From positions 1,574-7,903 of the forward strand of contig MFSB01000020.1 in assembly GCA_001784735.1 (NCBI GenBank): a DNA stretch of 6,330 nucleotides, written 5' to 3'. Positions 1 through 5,114 of the stretch are shown here, piece by piece. The stretch is from Candidatus Moranbacteria bacterium RIFCSPLOWO2_12_FULL_48_12 (GTDB lineage: Bacteria > Patescibacteriota > Minisyncoccia > Moranbacterales > UBA1568). The position numbers and the translations under genes are program-made. Each line of letters opens with the position of its first letter. Positions within the stretch are counted from its first letter, which is position 1. The notes beneath the pieces are model-generated. The model saw only the letters and a list, made by a program, of their open reading frames with translations, did not search any database and had not been told where the DNA came from.

Positions 1-55
1 CTTTTTGGTGGGTAAAGATGGGGAAATCTTTTTTAATAGTCTGTAAATTTATCAT
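1..55 (-). CDS. sufS: Cysteine desulfurase SufS-like, N-terminal fragment (runs off left edge)
   Basis: Reading the minus strand from the ATG at 55-53 gives 18 codons, MINLQTIKKDFPIFTHQK, before the window ends. The pattern I-x-x-I-K-K-D-F-P-I-F is the usual opening of group II (SufS/CsdA) cysteine desulfurases, PLP enzymes that take sulfur from cysteine as a persulfide and pass it to the SUF scaffold. The catalytic lysine and cysteine lie outside the window, so the call rests on this short N-terminus and on position: it follows sufC, sufB and sufD on the same strand, 63 bp after the sufD stop, a common place for sufS. No Shine-Dalgarno sequence is visible just upstream. A start inside some other gene is possible but less likely. 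Confidence 0.72.
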   Translation of the reverse strand, partial: MINLQTIKKDFPIFTHQK

Positions 56-61
56 AATCGT

Positions 62-91
62 TTTATAGAATGTCAAAATCCTAAATCTCAA
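62..91 (-). promoter_or_regulatory. Possible sigma70-type promoter for sufS
   Basis: On the minus strand, TTGAGA (91-86, five of six consensus bases) is followed after 18 bp by TATAAA (67-62, five of six). The expected transcription start falls about at the sufS ATG (55), which would make this a leaderless or nearly leaderless transcript and would fit the lack of a ribosome binding site. The region is very AT-rich, so chance matches are expected. sufS may simply be read through from the upstream suf genes. Confidence 0.3.
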
Positions 92-94
92 TTT

Positions 95-169
95 CCAAAT
101 AAATTACAAATTCAAATATCAAAGTACTTTTGAATTTATTTTTTTAGATTTATTTGGAGTTTGTAATTT
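95..169. repeat. AT-rich inverted-repeat element at the sufD 3' end
   Basis: Perfect inverted arms are seen at 108-116/129-137 (9 bp, loop of 12), at 95-104/148-157 (10 bp, outer stem) and, as an alternative pairing, at 101-110/160-169 (10 bp). The sufD stop codon (121-119) lies in the loop of the inner stem. The DNA encoding the last roughly 17 residues of SufD is part of the element. The hairpin could slow or partly terminate transcription between sufD and sufS, but no clean GC stem with a U-tract is present. It looks like one member of a group of AT-rich spacer elements. Confidence 0.65.
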
Positions 170-769
170 TGTGCTTTGGATTTCTATCTGATACCCGACG
201 TCTTTCTTAATTATTTCTGTATCAATTCCGAGTGCTTCCATTTTGAGTAATGCGTCATTGAAAAAGCCCATAACAAGCATTCTTGAAGCTTGGTTAGATG
301 AGAGGCCACGCGCCTGTGCGAAAAAAAGAGACTCGGGGCTTAAGGGGCTGGCTGTCGCGGCGTGCCGACAGCGTACATCATCAGCTAAAATTTCCAATGT
401 CGGCTTCAGATAAGCTCTAGCCAGCGGAGAGAGGAGGATAGCTCGGCTTTCTTGCGAGGCGTCGCTTTGGATCGCTTGCTTATCGATGAAGATAAGGCCT
501 TCATAAGCGTCTTCGGCCTCATCGGATAGAACGCTTTTTATGAGCGCATGAGAGGTGGTTCGCGGTGCGAGGTGTCTTTGGAAAAGCTTCAGCGTTCCCT
601 TGTCAGCATTACGTCCGATAAAGAAAGAAAAGATATGAGCCTCCGCTCCGGCTCCCGCGAGCTCGAAGGTGATTTCACCGGAACGGTTGAGCAGGAAGAA
701 CACGCGCTTCTCGTTCGTTCCGAGGCGATAGAGATTCTGCGTTTCGTTGCTGATGTCCTTAAAAATCAT
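119..769 (-). CDS. sufD: SufD-like SUF scaffold subunit, short form
   Basis: This 216-residue protein has the C-terminal core of the SufB/SufD family, which forms the beta-helical scaffold with SufB and SufC for Fe-S cluster assembly in the cytoplasm. Visible family motifs are the T-S-H-A-L-I-K-S-V-L-S-D segment (72-83), AYEGLIFI (88-95), Q-x-S-D-A-S-Q-x-S-R (101-109), LEILADDVRCRHAAT (125-139) and RGLSSNQASRMLVMGFF (154-170). H136 matches the functionally important histidine of E. coli SufD (His360). E. coli SufD is about 420 residues, so the N-terminal half is missing. The frame is intact from an ATG that has AGGA 10 nt upstream, so this is a reduced SufD rather than a pseudogene. The tail after about residue 199 (K, N, S, Q-rich) is encoded by an AT-rich repeat and is probably not part of the fold. 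It lies 115 bp downstream of sufB. Confidence 0.87.
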   Translation of the reverse strand: MIFKDISNETQNLYRLGTNEKRVFFLLNRSGEITFELAGAGAEAHIFSFFIGRNADKGTLKLFQRHLAPRTTSHALIKSVLSDEAEDAYEGLIFIDKQAIQSDASQESRAILLSPLARAYLKPTLEILADDVRCRHAATASPLSPESLFFAQARGLSSNQASRMLVMGFFNDALLKMEALGIDTEIIKKDVGYQIEIQSTKLQTPNKSKKINSKVL

Positions 770-780
770 ACTTGAAAATT

Positions 781-877
781 CCTAATTCCTAATATCTAAT
801 TCCTAATCAATGTCCAATACTTTAATACTCAATTTTACAATGGGGATTTCATTAGGAATTAGAAATTAGGTATTAGA
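781..877. repeat. 27-bp imperfect inverted repeat filling the sufB-sufD spacer
   Basis: The arm at 781-807 and the arm at 851-877 are reverse complements at 24 of 27 positions, separated by a 43-nt loop. Each arm is itself built of variants of the unit CTAATTC. In sufB-sufD mRNA this would form a long hairpin. The distal arm, together with position 780, contains the AGGA that is the best ribosome binding site for sufD, so the hairpin could hide it. The sequence unit resembles the ATTAGAAATT copies at 3322-3353. Confidence 0.85.
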
Positions 878-884
878 TATTGCG

Positions 885-2291
885 TCAGCCGATGCTTCCT
901 TCCATCTCCATGTTTATTAATCTGTTCAATTCAATTGAATATTCGAGGGGAATTTCTTTGACGATCGGATCGATGAAGCCGTTTACCAGAAGCCCTTCTG
1001 CGTCTTCTTTTTTGATGCCGCGGGATGTGAGATAGAAAAGCTTTTCCTCACCTATTTTTTCTACCGTGGCTTCGTGTTCGACCACGGCGCTTGACTCTTG
1101 GATATTCATCGTGGGGTAGGTGTCTGAACGGGAAAGTGGATCGAGGAGGAGCGCGTCGCAGACGACGGAAGCTTTGGCATTTTTGGCACCTTTTCCGATA
1201 TGTACTAATCCGCGATAGGAAGTGCGGCCGCCATCTTTGGAGATGGATTTGGAAATGACGCGCGACGTGGTATTGGGCGCGAGGTGGACCATTTTGGCGC
1301 CAGCGTCCTGATGCTGGTCAGCGCCCGCGTAGGCGATAGAAAGTACTTCCCCGTGGGCGCCCCGGCCTGTCAGGTAGACCGCGGGGTATTTCATCGTGAC
1401 GCCGGAGCCGATGTTGCAGTCTACCCATTCCATGACGGCATTTTCCTCAGCCCGGGCTCGTTTGGTGACGAGGTTATAGATATTCTTGCTCCAGTTCTGG
1501 ACGGTGGTATAGCGGACACGGGCATTTTTTTTCACAAAAATTTCTACGACGGCCGAGTGGAGCGAACTTGAGGTATAGATCGGGGCAGTGCAGCCCTCGA
1601 TGTAATGCACGTAACTGCCTTCCTCGGCAATGATCAAGGTGCGTTCGAATTGGCCGAAGGCTTCGGCATTGATACGGAAGTAGGCTTGGAGAGGGAGTTT
1701 GACATGGACGCCTTTGGGAATATAGACAAACGAACCGCCGGACCAGACAGCCGAGTTGAGCGCGGCGAATTTATTATCATGCGGAGGAATGAGCGTGCTC
1801 ATGTATTCTTTGACAAGAGCAGGATATTTTTTGACGGCTGTGTCCATATCGCAGAAAATGACCCCCAGCTTATCGAGCTCGCGGCTGAAACTTTCGTAGA
1901 CGACCTCGGATTCGTATTGGGCCGAGACCCCGGCCAGGAATTTTTTTTCCGCTTCCGGAACGCCGATGCGATCATAAGTCTCTTTGATTTCTTGCGGCAA
2001 GTCGTCCCAAGAGCGGGCTTGCTTGTCGGTGGCTTTGAGGTAGTAGGTGATGGCTTCGAAATCAATTGGGGAAAGGTCGGCACCCCAACAAGGCATCGGC
2101 TTTTTTTTGAATATCTCATACGCGCGCAGGCGAAAATCACGCATCCATTTTTGTTCGCCTTTGATAGCGGAGATCTCGGTCACGATCTTGGCCGTGAGGC
2201 CGAGGCCGGTTCTTCGGACGGAACGCTCCGGCATGGCAAAGCCGAATTTATAGTCGAAATCTATGTTTTTAGGATGTTTGGCGGGTTTCAT
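885..2291 (-). CDS. sufB: Fe-S cluster assembly scaffold SufB
   Basis: SufB is the main scaffold on which the SUF system assembles Fe-S clusters, working with SufC and SufD. The start at 2291 gives 468 residues, close to the family norm, and the N-terminus (K-x-G-F-x-x-P-E-R-S-V-R-R-T-G-L-G) reads as genuine SufB. The frame stays open 65 codons further upstream, but that stretch is spacer repeat. Visible motifs: WSGGSFVYIPKGVHV (183-197), EEGSYVHYIEGCTAP (223-237), AKMVHLAPNTTSRVISKSIS (332-351), YRGLVHI (359-365) and VEHEATVEKIGEEKLFYLTS (404-423). C378 matches the essential Cys405 of E. coli SufB, and H406-E407 match His433-Glu434, all with the same offset of 27. The SRSDTYP segment (387-393) is like the Gram-positive and archaeal type. 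No strong Shine-Dalgarno sequence precedes the ATG. It follows sufC after 166 bp. Confidence 0.96.
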   Translation of the reverse strand: MKPAKHPKNIDFDYKFGFAMPERSVRRTGLGLTAKIVTEISAIKGEQKWMRDFRLRAYEIFKKKPMPCWGADLSPIDFEAITYYLKATDKQARSWDDLPQEIKETYDRIGVPEAEKKFLAGVSAQYESEVVYESFSRELDKLGVIFCDMDTAVKKYPALVKEYMSTLIPPHDNKFAALNSAVWSGGSFVYIPKGVHVKLPLQAYFRINAEAFGQFERTLIIAEEGSYVHYIEGCTAPIYTSSSLHSAVVEIFVKKNARVRYTTVQNWSKNIYNLVTKRARAEENAVMEWVDCNIGSGVTMKYPAVYLTGRGAHGEVLSIAYAGADQHQDAGAKMVHLAPNTTSRVISKSISKDGGRTSYRGLVHIGKGAKNAKASVVCDALLLDPLSRSDTYPTMNIQESSAVVEHEATVEKIGEEKLFYLTSRGIKKEDAEGLLVNGFIDPIVKEIPLEYSIELNRLINMEMEGSIG

Positions 2292-2320
2292 TGTATTGAG
2301 TTCTTTTGTTGGAATAAATA

Positions 2321-2466
2321 AAAATGTAAATCTCAAAATGCAAAATGACAGATTAAAATGTAAAATTAAGAGTGCATTTTTATTTTTTAATTTTGCGTTG
2401 TCCGCCTCGGCAGAGCCTTTGGCGAGACGGGTCATTTTGATATTTGATTTTTCAATTTTACATTTT
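2321..2466. repeat. AT-rich inverted-repeat element in the sufC-sufB spacer
   Basis: Outer arms AAAATGTAAA (2321-2330) and TTTACATTTT (2457-2466) are perfect reverse complements. Inner arms CAAAATGAC (2341-2349) and GTCATTTTG (2431-2439) are also perfect. The element fills most of the 166-bp spacer and overlaps the sufC 3' end: the right outer arm encodes the last Lys-Met and the stop codon. It stays open in the sufB frame, which creates a spurious 65-codon upstream extension of sufB. A GC-rich palindrome is nested next to the right inner arm. Confidence 0.75.
2401..2430. repeat. GC-rich palindrome nested in the AT-rich element
   Basis: A 30-bp GC-rich block lies in otherwise AT-rich spacer. 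The arm CCGCCTCGGCA (2402-2412) pairs with TGGCGAGACGG (2420-2430) at 9 of 11 positions around a 7-nt loop. When it is removed, the right half of the surrounding AT-rich element aligns better with its left half, which suggests that the block was inserted later. Confidence 0.6.
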
Positions 2467-3234
2467 ATCAAACCCTTCTCTCTCAATCTTTTTGGCCAGA
2501 GCTTCTCTACCGGTTTTGACGAGGCGCCCCATCTTCATAATAAGGACTTCCTCTGGCTTGATGTAGCGGAGCAGACGGGTGGAGTGGGTGATGAATACCG
2601 TGGTCGTTTCTTTGGGGAGGTGTTTTTTCAAAAATTGGGAAATCGTTTTCAGGGCATCCACGTCCACCCCCGTGTCGATCTCATCGAACAGGGCGAGTCT
2701 CGGCTGGAGGAGAACTGCCTGGAGAGCTTCCAGCTTTTTCTTTTCTCCGCCAGAGAACCCGTCATTGAGTGAACGCTTGAGGAGCTCATCTTTGATGCGA
2801 AGTTCTTTGGCATAGGCCTTCACACGGCCGTGGAGCGTTACGGGATCAATCTGCTTTTCCAGAGCCAACTGGAGGAGCTCGAACACTGTTACGCCAGGCA
2901 AGGTTATGGGGGTTTGGAACGAAAGAAAAATGCCAAGCTTGGCGCGCTTATCAGGCGAGAGATTTTTGATGTTTTTGTTTTTTCCCTGCGCCCCTTTCCA
3001 AGGGGAGCTGGCGAGTCTTCGAGACTGAGGGGTGGGAGTAACTCGCAGTATTATTTTTGATGCCTTCGAGATTTTATAATGCGGATGCCCCATGATGGCG
3101 CTGGCAAGAGTGGATTTGCCGGAGCCGTTCGGTCCCATGAGGGCATAAGTTTTTCCCGCGCGGAAATCAAACGAGATATCTTCAAGAATTTTCTTGCCTT
3201 CGATGGAAACGGAAAGATTTTTTAATTTCAACAT
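2458..3234 (-). CDS. sufC: SUF system ABC ATPase SufC, with an in-frame insertion
   Basis: SufC is a cytoplasmic ABC-type ATPase with no membrane domain; ATP-driven dimerisation reshapes the SufB-SufD scaffold. The 258 residues contain Walker A GPNGSGKST (34-42), the Q-loop GIFLSFQ (101-107) followed by the SufC-typical PITLPGVTV, the ABC signature FSGGEKKK (160-167), Walker B LALFDEID (180-187), a D-loop (187-195) and the H-loop histidine H217. All catalytic motifs are intact. Between Walker A and the Q-loop there are about 21 residues more than in E. coli SufC. They fall at about 64-84 (R-V-T-P-T-P-Q-S-R-R-L-A-S-S-P-W-K-G-A-Q-G) and are encoded by a GC-rich palindromic block. The protein ends in DKM from the terminal arm of a spacer repeat. 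It is the first suf gene after the regulator. No clear ribosome binding site is visible. Confidence 0.95.
   Translation of the reverse strand: MLKLKNLSVSIEGKKILEDISFDFRAGKTYALMGPNGSGKSTLASAIMGHPHYKISKASKIILRVTPTPQSRRLASSPWKGAQGKNKNIKNLSPDKRAKLGIFLSFQTPITLPGVTVFELLQLALEKQIDPVTLHGRVKAYAKELRIKDELLKRSLNDGFSGGEKKKLEALQAVLLQPRLALFDEIDTGVDVDALKTISQFLKKHLPKETTTVFITHSTRLLRYIKPEEVLIMKMGRLVKTGREALAKKIEREGFDKM
2983..3045. repeat. GC-rich palindromic element inserted in frame within sufC
   Basis: This 63-bp block encodes the extra residues 64-84 of SufC. It has two perfect hairpins: CCCCTT/AAGGGG (2991-2996/3000-3005, 3-nt loop) and AGTCT/AGACT (3014-3018/3022-3026, 3-nt loop). It is richer in GC than the flanking sufC codons, keeps the frame and has no stop codon in that frame. 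The boundaries were set by comparing with remembered SufC sequences and are uncertain by a few codons. Confidence 0.65.
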
Positions 3235-3240
3235 AGTTGA

Positions 3241-3353
3241 GTAGGAATTTTCAATTTTCAGTTCTCAATTTTCAAACAATGAAATAATTTTTCAATTTTG
3301 AAATTAAATCATTGGAAATTGTTTAGAAATTAGAAATTGGTAATTAGAAATTA
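3241..3353. repeat. AT-rich inverted-repeat element in the rrf2-sufC spacer
   Basis: The core is a hairpin with arms 3277-3290 and 3301-3314, complementary at 12 of 14 positions around a 10-nt loop. Flanking sequence is degenerate: copies of CAATTTTCA on the left and of ATTAGAAATT on the right (3322-3353) are partly complementary to each other, suggesting a decayed larger inverted repeat over the whole 116-bp spacer. It touches the rrf2 stop codon and reaches close to the sufC start. It may set the relative expression of regulator and suf genes. Confidence 0.6.
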
Positions 3354-3755
3354 ACGTTGCTGTTTTGTTAATGAATCCAAAGTAATTTTGTTTAATGTTT
3401 CCTCAATCTTTTCTTCCAATACTCTCCACACCTGATTGGTTTGGCAGTGGCTGACCTGGAGGCAGGGGAGGGAACCTTTGACGGGAGTGGAAAAGGTCTT
3501 GATCGGGCCATCGAGTACACGGAGGATATCCCAGACGCTGATTTCTTTGGCGGAACGGATCAGGGTATACCCACCGGCCATACCTTTATGTGCCATAACC
3601 AAGTTGGCTCGGCGTAAGGATTGGAGAATCTTTTCGAGATAATCTTCGGGGATATGTTCCGCATTCGCGATAGTATGGATAGACAGCGGTTTGTCACTCT
3701 GCGCAAGAGCAAGCACCGCCCGCAGCCCGTAATAAGCTTTTTTGGAAATCTTCAT
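3351..3755 (-). CDS. Rrf2/IscR-family transcriptional regulator, probable SUF regulator
   Basis: This is a 134-residue winged-helix protein of the Rrf2 family, whose IscR, SufR and NsrR members sense Fe-S clusters, nitric oxide or redox state. The start at 3755 gives MKISKKAYYGLRAVLALA, the normal Rrf2 opening, and has GGGGG 8 nt upstream; the open frame to 3914 adds 53 residues unlike the family. The recognition helix and wing are clear: I-P-E-D-Y-L-E-K-I-L-Q-S-L-R-R-A (35-50) and KGMAGGYTL (57-65). C98 and C104 keep the five-residue spacing of IscR cysteines, but the position of the first IscR cysteine (92) is Val and that of the His107 ligand is Asn; H103 is next to C104. It heads the suf operon, so autoregulation and suf control are likely but inferred. 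The name iscR is not given because the ligand set differs. Confidence 0.9.
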   Translation of the reverse strand: MKISKKAYYGLRAVLALAQSDKPLSIHTIANAEHIPEDYLEKILQSLRRANLVMAHKGMAGGYTLIRSAKEISVWDILRVLDGPIKTFSTPVKGSLPCLQVSHCQTNQVWRVLEEKIEETLNKITLDSLTKQQR

Positions 3756-3772
3756 AGAATAAACCCCCATTT

Positions 3773-3795
3773 TTACAGTGATCCGGCCACTGTAA
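3773..3795. promoter_or_regulatory. Perfect 8-bp inverted repeat, candidate Rrf2 operator or leader hairpin
   Basis: TTACAGTG (3773-3780) and CACTGTAA (3788-3795) are perfect reverse complements separated by 7 bp. The site is 17 bp upstream of the regulator's ATG and about 4 nt before its GGGGG ribosome binding site. Size and symmetry suit a dimeric winged-helix protein. If transcription starts near 3825 it lies in the leader, where it could act as a roadblock operator or as an mRNA hairpin near the ribosome site. Confidence 0.55.
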
Positions 3796-3831
3796 GATTC
3801 TGTATTAATTCGGACTAATATTGTCTGCTTT

Positions 3832-3860
3832 AGGATATCAAAGGGTTGCAAGCTTGTCAA
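3832..3860 (-). promoter_or_regulatory. Sigma70-type promoter for the rrf2-suf operon
   Basis: On the minus strand, a consensus TTGACA (3860-3855) is followed after exactly 17 bp by TATCCT (3837-3832, four of six), preceded by TGA, which makes an extended -10 (TGnTATCCT). Predicted transcription start is near 3825, giving a leader of about 70 nt before the regulator's ATG. This is the best promoter in the window, and it lies in the intergenic region between the divergent operons. Confidence 0.65.
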
Positions 3861-3939
3861 TAAAGGTCGTGCAGCCTTTTCGGGGGTTTCTTTTTTGTAA
3901 AAAATGCAGTACACTGCTTCGGTTCAGGGCATAGAGCAG

Positions 3940-5058
3940 ATGAAACATAAAGATGCTATGGGAAAGCCTTATTTAGGTTTTTGGGAGAAATTAGAGAAAC
4001 CGTTTTTTGTTCTAGCACCGCTGGCCAACGTCACGGATGCTGTTTTTCGGCGCGTGATTGTCAAATATGGCAAACCGGATGTATTGTGGACGGAATTTGT
4101 CTCGGCAGACGGGTTGTGCCACCCGCAAGGGAGAGCGGCGCTACTCAGAGACCTTTCATATACCGAAGCCGAGCGGCCCATTGTGGTGCAGCTTTTTACC
4201 GCTTTCCCTGAGAAAATGTTCGAGGCGGCAAAATTGGTGACGGAACTCGGCTTCGATGGCATCGATATCAATATGGGGTGTCCGGATAAGAACGTGATGA
4301 AACAAGGGGCCGGAGCAACAATTATGAAAGATCCGAAACTCGCGCAAGAACTTATTGTCGCTGCACGAGAAGGTGCAGATGCGGCGGCAAGGTCCGCCAG
4401 TCGGCGGATCCCTATTTCTGTGAAGACGCGCTTGGGATTCAATGAGGATAATTTGGAAGCCTGGCTTCCAAATCTGCTCGAGGCCAAGCCGGCGGCGATC
4501 ATAATGCATGCTCGGACGAAAAAAGAAATGTCCAAAGTGCCGGCCCGCTGGGAGTGCGTGAAGCGGGCGGTTGAGATTGCTAGGGGATCCACCAGCTGGC
4601 GGAGTACGCTCATTATCGGTAATGGCGATGTGAAAGATCTAGAGGACGCGGAGAACAAGATTCAAGAGACCGGAGCCGATGGGGTGATGCTTGGCCGGGC
4701 GATTTTCGGCAATCCGTGGCTCTTTGATAAGAACAAAACTGCGGTAACGGTAGAGGAAAAATTACGCGCGGCTATTTTTCATACGCGGTTGTTTGAAGAG
4801 GTTTGGAACCCGCCCACATCATCAGACCAGTCCAACAAGAATGTCGTTCTGGCGGGCGAAGTGTTTCGGGCAGGCGCTACCAAAAGTTTTGAGCTGATGA
4901 AAAAACATTACCAAGCCTATATCAATCATTTCCCGCAAGCCAAAGAATTGCGCGTGAAACTTATGAGTTGTCATAATGCTCAGGAAGTGGAAAAAACGAT
5001 AGAAGAATTTTTGAAAAGCTATCCCGACACCGCGAAACAAAATGTAGAAATATCTTAG
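3940..5058 (+). CDS. dus: tRNA-dihydrouridine synthase, DusB-like
   Basis: Dus enzymes are FMN-dependent TIM-barrel proteins that reduce uridine to dihydrouridine in tRNA loops. Numbering from the farthest ATG (3904), the family features are LAPLANVTDAVFRR (38-50), TEFVSADGL (63-71), V-V-Q-L-F (94-98), DINMGCPDKNVMKQGAGA (121-138) with catalytic C126, KTRLGF (174-179), MHARTKKEMSKVPARW (201-216) with H202, GNGDV (239-243) and GVMLGRAIFGNPWLF (260-274). These give the FMN and phosphate-binding set and suggest DusB rather than DusA. The C-terminal helical domain is present. I chose the ATG at 3940 because AGGG lies 10 nt upstream and the 12 residues before it do not look like Dus; 3904 or 3958 are possible. 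It diverges from the suf operon and has no visible link to Fe-S assembly. Which tRNA position it modifies cannot be told. Confidence 0.94.
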   Translation: MKHKDAMGKPYLGFWEKLEKPFFVLAPLANVTDAVFRRVIVKYGKPDVLWTEFVSADGLCHPQGRAALLRDLSYTEAERPIVVQLFTAFPEKMFEAAKLVTELGFDGIDINMGCPDKNVMKQGAGATIMKDPKLAQELIVAAREGADAAARSASRRIPISVKTRLGFNEDNLEAWLPNLLEAKPAAIIMHARTKKEMSKVPARWECVKRAVEIARGSTSWRSTLIIGNGDVKDLEDAENKIQETGADGVMLGRAIFGNPWLFDKNKTAVTVEEKLRAAIFHTRLFEEVWNPPTSSDQSNKNVVLAGEVFRAGATKSFELMKKHYQAYINHFPQAKELRVKLMSCHNAQEVEKTIEEFLKSYPDTAKQNVEIS

Positions 5059-5078
5059 AGCTGGTATTTTGTGTATGA

Positions 5079-5087
5079 TGATATACT
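5079..5087 (+). promoter_or_regulatory. Possible extended -10 promoter for the transporter gene
   Basis: TGATATACT fits the extended -10 pattern TGnTATAAT with one mismatch, but no good -35 is found 16-18 bp upstream. Transcription would begin about 20 nt before the transporter ATG. The 56-bp spacer after dus also allows co-transcription, and no terminator is visible there. Confidence 0.3.
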
Positions 5088-5114
5088 TATCAAGTTGACC
5101 TAAACGAAAAACGT

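Noticed and set aside
119..2291. Alternative genetic code with UGA as glycine
   Set aside because: sufB and sufD both end at UGA exactly where the family's C-terminus is expected or just past it, and no in-frame UGA occurs inside the genes.
1605..2321. 238-codon plus-strand open frame opposite sufB
   Set aside because: It is the antisense shadow of a strongly conserved sufB; the protein has no recognisable family features.
2292..2486. N-terminal extension of SufB by 65 residues
   Set aside because: It overlaps the sufC end and is spacer repeat; the conserved SufB N-terminus starts at the ATG at 2291 with a normal total length of 468.
2263..2772. 169-codon plus-strand open frame across the sufB-sufC junction
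   Set aside because: It runs antisense through sufC and an AT-rich repeat, with no family features.
3235..3353. CRISPR-like repeats in AT-rich spacers
   Set aside because: The repeat units are short and degenerate, without regular unique spacers; they form inverted repeats instead.
3861..3897. Possible plus-strand terminator (AAAGG/CCTTT stem followed by a T-run)
   Set aside because: The stem is only 5 bp and the T-run is about 15 nt after it. No plus-strand gene ends upstream.
3756..3914. N-terminal extension of the Rrf2 protein by 53 residues
   Set aside because: It would cover the predicted promoter and inverted repeat, and the family N-terminus begins at 3755 with a suitable ribosome binding site.
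3969..4658. 229-codon minus-strand open frame opposite dus
   Set aside because: Antisense shadow of dus, whose own frame carries all the catalytic motifs.
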